From NCBI GenBank assembly GCA_001804165.1, contig MHFL01000064.1, positions 1 through 19,797 of the forward strand: DNA of 19,797 bases, written 5' to 3'. This document shows positions 5,446-11,811 of this stretch, one piece after another. Numbering within the stretch: position 1 is the first letter of the stretch; the number at the start of each line of letters is the position of its first letter. The DNA comes from Omnitrophica bacterium RIFCSPLOWO2_01_FULL_45_10. Lineage in GTDB: Bacteria; Omnitrophota; Gorgyraeia; 2-01-FULL-45-10. The notes under the pieces are model-generated. The model had not been told where the DNA came from. It worked only from the letters and a program-made list of their open reading frames with translations, and did no database searches. The position numbers were made by a program, and so were the translations under genes.

Positions 5446-7550
5446 TGCGCATAAGTTACAATTGGTTAAAAGACTATATTGATCTAAACATTTCTCCGGA
5501 GAGAGCCGCTCAACTTTTGACAATGGCGGGATTTCCGGTTGAGGCGGTAAATAAGATACCGGGAGATTGCCTATTCGACATCGAGGTCACTTCCAATAGA
5601 GGCGATTGCCTCTCATTTTTAGGCATCGCCCGCGAACTCTCGGCGATTACAGGCAGTAAGCTGAAGATGCCGTTGTCATTGCGAGGACGAAGTCCGAAGC
5701 AATCTCAAAAAACGGGATTGCTTCGCCCCTTCGGGGCTCGCAATGACAAGGAAATACAATCCGCTGTTTCCGTAAAGGTCGAAGACAAAAAGTTGTGCCC
5801 GAGATACACAGCGCGAGTCATAAGAGGCGTTAAGGTCAAAGAATCTCCGAAATGGCTGACGAAGAGAATAGAGGCGATGGGATTAAGGCCGGTGAACAAC
5901 ATCGTCGACATTACAAATTTCTGTCTCTTTGAGACGGGCGAGCCGATACATGCCTTCGATTTGGATAAGATATCCGGCTCCCATGTCATAATAAGAAGGG
6001 CTAAGAAAGAAGAGAGGGTTCTCACGATAGACGGCATAGAAAAAATCTTGAATGAGACGGACCTGGTGATCGCGGACGAGGATAAGGTAATAGCGATAGC
6101 GGGCGTGATGGGCGCTTCAAATACGGAGGTCACGGATTCTACAAAAAATATACTGTTTGAAGCGGCATATTTCGATCCGGTCACAATCAGAAAGACGTCC
6201 CGACGGCTCGGCCTATCGACTGAATCGAGTTACAGATTCGAGAGGTCAGTCGATATAAGCAATATCGCATATTCATCAAACAGGGCCGGTGAGCTCGTGA
6301 TTGATTTGGCAGGCGGCGAGGGGGGAGAATTCGTCGATATAGGCATAAAAACCGGGGGAGAGATATCTATAACTTTAAGATATCCTTACCTAGATAAAAT
6401 ATTGGGTTTGGCTCTTCCTCGATCAGAGGTCGATAGGATATTAGAATCGATCGGCTTCAACATATCTTCCCATTCAGACGGAAAGGTCAAGCTAAAGGCG
6501 CCGCAATTTCGGCAGGACATAAGACGCGAAATAGACTGCATAGAAGAGGTCGGCCGGATATACGGATATGAGAAGATAAAAGAAACGATCCCTTCTATAG
6601 TGGAAGGCGGGGATAGATTGCCTTTCAATAGAATAGTCGATAACAGAATTAAAGATACTCTGAATGGCCTCGGGATGGATGAGGCAACGACCTATGGGCT
6701 ATTGAGCAAAAAGATATTAATCATGTCGGGCCTCGAGGGAAATATTAGGGATAAAAATATCGTTGAGTTGAAGAATCCCCTGACCAGCGATCAGGAGGTT
6801 ATGCGGCCAAGTCTATTGCCCGGCCTATTGAATTCCATGCGGTGGAATATAAATCGAAAGGCGGCTCTCATAAATCTATTCGAGTTGGGCAAGGTGTATA
6901 CTAAGGATGGAAATGGCCGATTTCGCGAGGCCGAACATCTTTCCTTAGGATTGGTCGGCGAGGCGCGGGCATTTTGGTTCGAAGGCGCAAGGCCGGCCTC
7001 ATTCTTTGACTTAAAAGGAATCGTCGAGACCTTGCTCTCGGAGCTAGGAGTAGATTCTCCCTCTTTTGAGCGTATCGAAGATTCTTTATTTTCGCCGGCC
7101 GCGGCAGCGTCTATTACGGTGAACGGCGACAAAGTTGGTGTCATAGGAGAAATCTCAGGTCAAGTTTTGGCCGACTTTGATATAAAAGAGAAGATCTTCG
7201 CCTCAGAACTGGATATCGACGCGATCTTAAACTACGCAAAGTTAGAAAAGAGATTTAAGGGCCTCCCTCTTTATCCGTCGGTCGTTAGGGACATGTCTAT
7301 TATCGTGGACGAAGGCGCGTCTAATGCCGAACTTATCGCGTCGATGAAGTCGGCCGGCGGCTCGATCTTAAAAAATGTTGAGCTCCTCGATAGATATAAA
7401 GGTAAACAGATCCCTGAAGGGAAAATTGGTCTCACCTACCGGCTGGAGTATCAGGACTTGATGAAGACGCTGGAAGATAAGGACGTCGTACGCCTTCATG
7501 CCAATGTAATTAAGGAACTTGAGCAAAAGTTCGCTATAACGTTAAGATAG
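5445..7550 (+). CDS. pheT: Phenylalanyl-tRNA synthetase beta subunit, without the EMAP-like domain
   Basis: The 701-residue beta subunit opens MRISYNWLKDYIDL. It then passes straight from AGFPVEAVNKIPGDCLFDIEVTSNRGDCLS (28-57) into the B3/B4 editing domains. The EMAP/OB-fold tRNA-binding domain found near residues 40-150 of longer (about 795-residue) homologues is absent. Later parts are ELCPRY-like KLCPRYTARVI (117-126), the B5 domain, the pseudo-catalytic core and the C-terminal ferredoxin-fold anticodon-binding domain (from about FKGLPLYPSVVRDMSII). Residues about 77-102 are encoded by an inserted palindromic element at the B1/B3 junction. The ATG overlaps the pheS stop. No clear terminator follows. 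Confidence 0.97.
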   Translation: MRISYNWLKDYIDLNISPERAAQLLTMAGFPVEAVNKIPGDCLFDIEVTSNRGDCLSFLGIARELSAITGSKLKMPLSLRGRSPKQSQKTGLLRPFGARNDKEIQSAVSVKVEDKKLCPRYTARVIRGVKVKESPKWLTKRIEAMGLRPVNNIVDITNFCLFETGEPIHAFDLDKISGSHVIIRRAKKEERVLTIDGIEKILNETDLVIADEDKVIAIAGVMGASNTEVTDSTKNILFEAAYFDPVTIRKTSRRLGLSTESSYRFERSVDISNIAYSSNRAGELVIDLAGGEGGEFVDIGIKTGGEISITLRYPYLDKILGLALPRSEVDRILESIGFNISSHSDGKVKLKAPQFRQDIRREIDCIEEVGRIYGYEKIKETIPSIVEGGDRLPFNRIVDNRIKDTLNGLGMDEATTYGLLSKKILIMSGLEGNIRDKNIVELKNPLTSDQEVMRPSLLPGLLNSMRWNINRKAALINLFELGKVYTKDGNGRFREAEHLSLGLVGEARAFWFEGARPASFFDLKGIVETLLSELGVDSPSFERIEDSLFSPAAAASITVNGDKVGVIGEISGQVLADFDIKEKIFASELDIDAILNYAKLEKRFKGLPLYPSVVRDMSIIVDEGASNAELIASMKSAGGSILKNVELLDRYKGKQIPEGKIGLTYRLEYQDLMKTLEDKDVVRLHANVIKELEQKFAITLR
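5673..5749. repeat. Double palindromic element inserted in-frame in pheT (copy 2)
   Basis: The outer arms TTGTCATTGCGAG (5673-5685) and CTCGCAATGACAA (5737-5749) are perfect reverse complements. Inner arms CGAAGCAATC (5695-5704) and GATTGCTTCG (5716-5725) also pair. Each half is one unit of the repeat seen at 3770-3802, with its own central hairpin (GAC-GAA-GTC and CCCC-TTC-GGGG). The 77-bp element is translated as residues about 77-102 of PheT. Confidence 0.85.
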
Positions 7551-7565
7551 ACAAGCCGCTTTTAG

Positions 7566-7594
7566 TTGATTTTCTAGAATTTTTATGATATACT
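7566..7594 (+). promoter_or_regulatory. Promoter of the 6S-like RNA
   Basis: TTGATT (7566-7571, 4/6 match to -35) is followed after 17 nt by TATACT (7589-7594, 5/6 match to -10). Transcription would begin near 7600, exactly where the folded RNA starts. Confidence 0.65.
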
Positions 7595-7599
7595 TTAAT

Positions 7600-7771
7600 C
7601 GGAAAGAAAATCTCCCTGCAGTGCGCGTGATTCGAGTGGAGAATCTTGAGCCAACACTGTTTAAATAGGGGATCTAACTTTATGGACGTTTAGGCGCCTG
7701 TAAGAGGATCCCCACCTGTACATAACAGGATCAAGATTATTCAATCTCGCACGGCACTTGCGGGGATTTTT
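7600..7771 (+). ncRNA. ssrS: 6S RNA (RNA polymerase-binding regulatory RNA)
   Basis: The roughly 170-nt region between pheT and rarA has no protein frame but folds as a long rod. The closing stem includes GTGC (7621-7624)/GCAC (7754-7757), CGTG (7626-7629)/CACG (7750-7753) and CGAG (7633-7636)/CTCG (7746-7749). The next stem is AATCTTG (7642-7648)/CAAGATT (7732-7738). A large central bubble has the small 3'-side hairpin CCTGT-ACATA-ACAGG (7715-7729). The distal stem is GGGGATC/GATCCCC (near 7668 and 7708). A stem-bubble-stem rod with a 3'-side bubble hairpin is the 6S signature, which mimics an open promoter and traps housekeeping RNA polymerase. The 3' end runs into GGGGATTTTT, a terminator-like tail. 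I made the call by structure, not by covariance search; an unrelated structured leader of rarA is the alternative. Confidence 0.72.
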
Positions 7772-7775
7772 ATTT

Positions 7776-9083
7776 ATGGATCTATTCGAAAAAGAAAAAA
7801 AGGACATAAAAGGGCACGAGCCGCTTGCGGTGAGGGTGAGGCCGAGGTCGCTCGATGATTTCGTCGGCCAGGAGCACATTCTCGGCAAAGACAAACTCTT
7901 GAGGCGCTTGATAGAATCCGATAAGATATCGTCGTTGATACTATATGGGCCTCCGGGCTGCGGTAAGACGACGCTCGCGTTAATCATAAGCGAACGCACC
8001 GATTCATACTTCGAAAGGATAAACGCGGCCTCTAACAATGTGGCGGACATAAGGAGAATCATAGACATCGCTAAGAAACGCGCATCGATAGATGGAAGGA
8101 GAATGATACTATTAATAGATGAGATACATCGTTTCAATAAAGCACAGCAAGACGTCCTGATGCCGGACGTTGAGGCAGGCAATCCTATTTTAATCGGGAC
8201 AACGACGCACAATCCATTCTTCTATGTGAACGCGGCCCTGCTTTCACGCTCGCAAATATTCGAGTTTAAAAAACTTTCCGATTACAATGTAGCCGCTGTT
8301 GTAAACGCGGCCCTGGCTAATAAAGAGAGAGGGCTTGGAAATGTTTCAGTGGCAATGGATGGCGATGCCTTGAGCCACCTTGCCAAAACTTCCGAAGGCG
8401 ACGCAAGGCGCGCTCTATCCGCGCTCGAAGTTGGCGTCTTGACCACGCCTAAAGGCAAAGATAAAAAGATTCACTTTACGTTGAAAATAGCGGAAGAGTC
8501 CATTCAAAAGAAGGCCGTCCTTTATGACAAGGACGAAGATGGACATTATGATACGATATCGGCATTCATCAAGTCCATGCGGGGTTCTGACCCTGACGCC
8601 GCGCTCTACTGGCTCGCGAAGATGATCTATGCCGGCGAGGATCCCCGATTCATCGCGCGCAGGATTGTGATATGCGCGGCTGAAGATGTTGGCAATGCGG
8701 ACCCTCAGGCGCTCGTAGTGGCAAATGCCGCGATGCAAGTTGCGGAGTTCGTCGGCATGCCGGAAGCTCGGATTCCTCTGGCTCAAGCCGCGGTCTATGT
8801 CGCGGCCGCCCCAAAGTCCAACGCCGCGTATTTAGGGATTGAGAGCGCGCTAAAGGATGTGGAAGAAGGCAAGGTTCTTGAGGTGCCGGATCACCTTAAG
8901 GATGCCCATCTTGACTCCGAAGAATTCGGCCACGGCAAAGATTATAAATACGCTCATGAGTATGAGGGCCATTACGTTAAGCAGGAATATAAACCATCGG
9001 ATAAAGTCTATTATCTTCCGACGGAGATGGGATACGAGAAGAAGATAAAAGAGTGGCTTAAGCAACTCAAAGAGAACAAATAA
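7776..9083 (+). CDS. rarA: Replication-associated recombination protein A (AAA+ ATPase)
   Basis: RarA/MgsA acts at stalled replication forks and is related to clamp-loader and RuvB-type AAA+ proteins. From ATG 7776 the product is 435 residues. It shows RPRSLDDFVGQEH (22-34), Walker A GPPGCGKT (58-65), Walker B LLIDEIH (112-118), sensor 1 GTTTHNP (141-147) and an SRSQ arginine finger (157-160). The family's C-terminal tetramerisation region follows (RFIARRIVICAAEDVGNADP, then the YKYAHEYEGHYVKQEY stretch). A longer start at TTG 7758 would run into the 3' tail of the 6S-like RNA and is less likely. The Shine-Dalgarno sequence is poor. The next gene begins 4 nt after the stop, so the two are probably cotranscribed. 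Confidence 0.95.
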   Translation: MDLFEKEKKDIKGHEPLAVRVRPRSLDDFVGQEHILGKDKLLRRLIESDKISSLILYGPPGCGKTTLALIISERTDSYFERINAASNNVADIRRIIDIAKKRASIDGRRMILLIDEIHRFNKAQQDVLMPDVEAGNPILIGTTTHNPFFYVNAALLSRSQIFEFKKLSDYNVAAVVNAALANKERGLGNVSVAMDGDALSHLAKTSEGDARRALSALEVGVLTTPKGKDKKIHFTLKIAEESIQKKAVLYDKDEDGHYDTISAFIKSMRGSDPDAALYWLAKMIYAGEDPRFIARRIVICAAEDVGNADPQALVVANAAMQVAEFVGMPEARIPLAQAAVYVAAAPKSNAAYLGIESALKDVEEGKVLEVPDHLKDAHLDSEEFGHGKDYKYAHEYEGHYVKQEYKPSDKVYYLPTEMGYEKKIKEWLKQLKENK

Positions 9084-9087
9084 TTTT

Positions 9088-10086
9088 ATGGACAAAAAGG
9101 CAGTTGCGCTATTATCCGGAGGGCTTGACTCTATACTCGCGATCAGGTTGATGCTTGAGCAGGAAGTTGAGATCGAGGCCCTGAATTTTTTGACCGTATT
9201 CTGCACCTGCACGAGGAAGGGGTGCCAGAACGCGGCGAAGACGGCGGCAGAGACGCTCAAGGTCCCTCTTAAGATTGTTAATATCAGCGAGGAATACCTG
9301 CAGATAGTCAAAAGCCCTAAACACGGTTACGGCTCCAACATGAATCCCTGCATAGATTGTCGAATATTCATATTTAAGAAGGCGAAAGAATACATGGAAA
9401 AAGTCGGAGCGTCTTTTATAATTACAGGTGAAGTGCTGGGTGAGCGGCCCATGTCTCAGCGAAAGGACGCCATCCTTTTGATTGAAAAGGAGGCGGGCCT
9501 GAAAGGCCTTATCCTTAGGCCGTTATCGGCAAAATTCTTCGAGCCGACAATTCCGGAAAATCAGGGCCTAATAAATAGAAATAGATTATTGGATATCTCG
9601 GGCCGCTCCCGAAAACCGCAGATAGCCCTTGCGGAAGGATTCGGCATAAATGATTATCCATGTCCGGCAGGCGGCTGCCTCCTGACGGATTCAGGATTTG
9701 CGCGCCGCATAAAGGACCTCATAGAGCACGATTCTTTAGATTTGAGTAATGTTAGACTGCTGAAGACAGGCCGGCATTTTCGCTTGACCGAAAACGCGAA
9801 ACTTATAATAGGAAGAGAGGATAGCGAAAATGCCGTTCTGGAAGCTCAGATTGAGGACGGCGATATCTGTCTACGTTTGAGTGATTACCCCAGCCCATTT
9901 TCAATCATAAGAGGAGATGCCGATAACGGCTTGATAGAACTCGCGGCATCGGTCGTCGCATACCATACTAAATTTCGCGGCCAAGAAACTCTGAGAATCG
10001 ATTACCGGAAAGTTCCTATCTTAAATCACACTACAATATCTATCCGGCCGGCAAAATTGGAAGAAGTTGAAAAAATAAGGATTTGA
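9088..10086 (+). CDS. PP-loop ATPase, ThiI/MnmA-like sulfurtransferase
   Basis: This 332-residue protein starts KAVALLSGGLDSILAIRLM. SGGLDS (10-15) is the PP-loop that binds ATP and adenylates the target uridine in tRNA-thiolating enzymes. Conserved blocks SPKHGYGSNMNPCIDC (76-91) and TGEVLGERPMSQR (113-125) match a family often annotated as ThiI-like or 'tRNA 2-thiouridylase'. It lacks the THUMP and rhodanese domains of true ThiI. Cysteines at 39, 41, 46, 88, 91, 192 and 197 (YPCPAGGCLLTD) could bind metal or an iron-sulfur cluster, or carry sulfur. A small C-terminal domain (about 225-300) has GRHFRLTENAKLIIGR. It follows rarA by 4 nt, and the promoter of thi4 overlaps its stop codon. The exact tRNA target or sulfur acceptor cannot be told. 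Confidence 0.85.
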   Translation: MDKKAVALLSGGLDSILAIRLMLEQEVEIEALNFLTVFCTCTRKGCQNAAKTAAETLKVPLKIVNISEEYLQIVKSPKHGYGSNMNPCIDCRIFIFKKAKEYMEKVGASFIITGEVLGERPMSQRKDAILLIEKEAGLKGLILRPLSAKFFEPTIPENQGLINRNRLLDISGRSRKPQIALAEGFGINDYPCPAGGCLLTDSGFARRIKDLIEHDSLDLSNVRLLKTGRHFRLTENAKLIIGREDSENAVLEAQIEDGDICLRLSDYPSPFSIIRGDADNGLIELAASVVAYHTKFRGQETLRIDYRKVPILNHTTISIRPAKLEEVEKIRI

Positions 10087-10111
10087 TTTAGCGCCGCCAC
10101 GCTGATATAAT
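10083..10111 (+). promoter_or_regulatory. Promoter of thi4
   Basis: TTGATT (10083-10088) lies over the stop of the upstream gene. After 17 nt comes a perfect -10 box TATAAT (10106-10111). The leader to the GTG start would be under 20 nt, which leaves no room for a TPP riboswitch. AAAGGAG (10121-10127) is the ribosome-binding site. Confidence 0.65.
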
Positions 10112-10135
10112 AACGGGTAAAAAGGAGAATAAATT

Positions 10136-10933
10136 GTGAAGAAAAAAATTTTTAGTCCGGTTGGGGAAAAGGAAGTAACACGCGCGATAGTTGACGAGTT
10201 CGCCAAACAGTTTAAAGAATATGTAGAATCCGACTGCATCATAATAGGCGCGGGCCCGTCGGGCCTCATGGCAGGGCGGCAACTCTCCAGAAAGGGCGTC
10301 AAGGTATTTATCATAGAGAGGAACAATTACCTGGGAGGCGGATTCTGGATAGGCGGGTATCTAATGAATAAACTGACGGTGAGAGAGCCCGGCCAAATAG
10401 TTTTAAAGGAGTTGGGCATACCGTATAAACAATATACGAAAGGTCTCTATGTAGCGGACGGTCCGCATGCGTGCTCGAAATTGATAGCCTCGGCCTGCGA
10501 TGCGGGCGTGAAGTTCGCGAATATGACGATATTCGACGACGTTGTCCTGCGCGAAAACAATCGCATTGCCGGAGTCGTCGTGAACTGGACGCCTGTGACG
10601 GCGCTCCCGCGCGAGATAACCTGTGTTGATCCCGTCGCGTTAGAATGTAAAATTGTGGTCGATGCCACAGGCCACGACGCCTGCGTAGTGAGAAAGTTGG
10701 AAGAACGAGGGCTGATCAAGGCCCCTGGTTTCGGCGCGATGTGGGTAGAGCACTCAGAGGACCTGGTAGTCGAGCACACAAAAGAGGCGCATCCAGGGCT
10801 CGTCGTATGCGGGATGTCGGTCACGACCACGTTCGGACTTCCACGCATGGGGCCCACATTCGGCGCGATGCTCCTTTCCGGTAAAAAGGCCGCGGAAGTG
10901 GTGCTCGGCATTTTGAAGAAGCGTGGCAAGTAA
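10136..10933 (+). CDS. thi4: Thiazole synthase Thi4 (ADP-thiazole synthase), Cys at the active site
   Basis: Thi4 makes the thiazole half of thiamine from NAD and glycine, with sulfur from a protein cysteine (yeast type) or from free sulfide (archaeal type). The 265-residue product has the dinucleotide-binding GAGPSG (38-43), ER (61-62) ending strand 2, GGGFWIGG (67-74), DATGHDA (176-182) and [17 protein letters not shown] near the end. At the sulfur-donor position, immediately before VDP, this protein has Cys163 (ITCVDP). Methanogen enzymes have His there (HVDP) and yeast has its suicide cysteine. The GTG start has a good Shine-Dalgarno sequence (AAAGGAG). It follows a PP-loop sulfurtransferase gene and overlaps the next gene by 11 nt. 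Family assignment is firm; cysteine-donor chemistry is inferred. Confidence 0.93.
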   Translation: MKKKIFSPVGEKEVTRAIVDEFAKQFKEYVESDCIIIGAGPSGLMAGRQLSRKGVKVFIIERNNYLGGGFWIGGYLMNKLTVREPGQIVLKELGIPYKQYTKGLYVADGPHACSKLIASACDAGVKFANMTIFDDVVLRENNRIAGVVVNWTPVTALPREITCVDPVALECKIVVDATGHDACVVRKLEERGLIKAPGFGAMWVEHSEDLVVEHTKEAHPGLVVCGMSVTTTFGLPRMGPTFGAMLLSGKKAAEVVLGILKKRGK

Positions 10934-11609
10934 TTTAACTTTTCCCGACAGCGTATACGTTTATAACGAGAATGTCAAAGGCGTAGACTTTAAAAGTTTA
11001 GAGCGCTTCATAAAGAAGAATTTTGGTAAGATATCGCTAAAAGTAATACGGATTAAAGAAAAAATCGTCGCGACAAAAGGCGTTCTTTTCGATCCAGTAA
11101 AGACAAAAACAAATTTTGATAAGGTTATCCACAGCCGTAGCCCAGGCTTAAGCCTGGGCTACGGCTGTAATGTTATTCTCACCGACAAACTCATCGCCAC
11201 CTTCGACGAAGATAAAAAATTGCACATCCGCGCGTCAATTTATAGTTTTCCATCGATAATATCCATATCCGGCATAGTCGAAGGACCCGCTAAACCGAAA
11301 GATTACTACCTATATAAAGATAGATTCACAAAATTGGGCGTCTGGGAAATAGAAGAGCCCAAAATAAAGAAAAGATTCAAAACAAGATTTATCGACTACG
11401 GCGACAGACGCATGACAGAAGTTTTAAAAGGTTACGTGAGCCAAGCCCTATTTTTTCATATTACCGGTAACCCATTCTGCGAAAAAAGATATTGCCGCCT
11501 CTTCAATAGCCACTGGCAGGAAGGCCTCATCCATTCGCAAGTCAAGGTGGGGAAGTTTTGCCGCCACCATAAGAAACAATTATGTATATTGCAATTTAGT
11601 AAACACTAA
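10923..11609 (+). CDS. Cys/His-rich protein resembling putative metallopeptidase family DUF6775
   Basis: The 228-residue product starts at GTG 10923, overlapping thi4 by 11 nt, so translation is probably coupled. Residues about 184-215 hold [24 protein letters not shown] followed by KFCRHH: paired cysteines (185, 191), histidines and a further Cys-x-x-His. From memory this pattern fits the DUF6775 group of putative zinc metallopeptidases; I could not search it. No HExxH motif is visible, so peptidase activity is doubtful. No signal peptide or membrane segment is seen. Residues 70-82 ([13 protein letters not shown]) are encoded by a perfect 38-bp palindrome that looks inserted. Its link to thi4 suggests a role in thiamine or sulfur handling, but that is only context. 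Confidence 0.7.
   Translation: MASNLTFPDSVYVYNENVKGVDFKSLERFIKKNFGKISLKVIRIKEKIVATKGVLFDPVKTKTNFDKVIHSRSPGLSLGYGCNVILTDKLIATFDEDKKLHIRASIYSFPSIISISGIVEGPAKPKDYYLYKDRFTKLGVWEIEEPKIKKRFKTRFIDYGDRRMTEVLKGYVSQALFFHITGNPFCEKRYCRLFNSHWQEGLIHSQVKVGKFCRHHKKQLCILQFSKH
11131..11168. repeat. Perfect 38-bp palindrome inside a coding sequence
   Basis: The left half ACAGCCGTAGCCCAGGCTT (11131-11149) is followed with no spacer by its exact reverse complement (11150-11168), centred on CTTAAG. It is GC-rich in an AT-rich gene and is translated in frame as about 13 residues. Palindromes of this AGCCCAGGCTTAAGCCTGGGCT type are usually dispersed intergenic repeats. Confidence 0.9.
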
Positions 11610-11664
11610 TTAACGATGCATAAATCAGTAAAAGTTAAGATTTAAAAAAGATAGATAAATTTAC

Positions 11665-11692
11665 TTGACAAAAGATTTTGTCATGGTATACT
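11665..11692 (+). promoter_or_regulatory. Near-consensus promoter of the giant gene
   Basis: A perfect TTGACA (11665-11670), a 16-nt spacer and TATACT (11687-11692) predict transcription from about 11699. This gives the giant gene a leader of about 113 nt. No terminator of the upstream gene is visible in 11610-11664, which is AT-rich and otherwise empty. Confidence 0.7.
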
Positions 11693-11737
11693 TCTGATAG
11701 TTTTTCAAATATAACAGTTTATTGAATCACCACAATA

Positions 11738-11779
11738 AAATGCTTGGCGCAATTTAAGAGTCAGGCATTTTTTATTTTG
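11738..11779 (+). terminator. Terminator-like hairpin in the leader of the giant gene
   Basis: AAATGCTTG (11738-11746) pairs with CAGGCATTT (11762-11770) over 9 bp (one G-U) with a 15-nt loop. It is followed by a U-rich tract (TTTTTTATTTT). The hairpin lies between the promoter at 11665 and the start codon at 11812. It is either an attenuator controlling the giant gene or the end of an approximately 80-nt small RNA. Confidence 0.6.
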
Positions 11780-11811
11780 TAAACTGATTTATAAAGGTAA
11801 CCGGAGAAATC

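Noticed and set aside
7758..7775. rarA starting at TTG 7758
   Set aside because: It would lie in the closing stem of the 6S-like RNA. RarA proteins normally begin close to the MDLF sequence at ATG 7776.
10087..10135. TPP riboswitch before thi4
   Set aside because: Only 49 nt separate the genes and the promoter uses half of them. No THI-box sequence is present.
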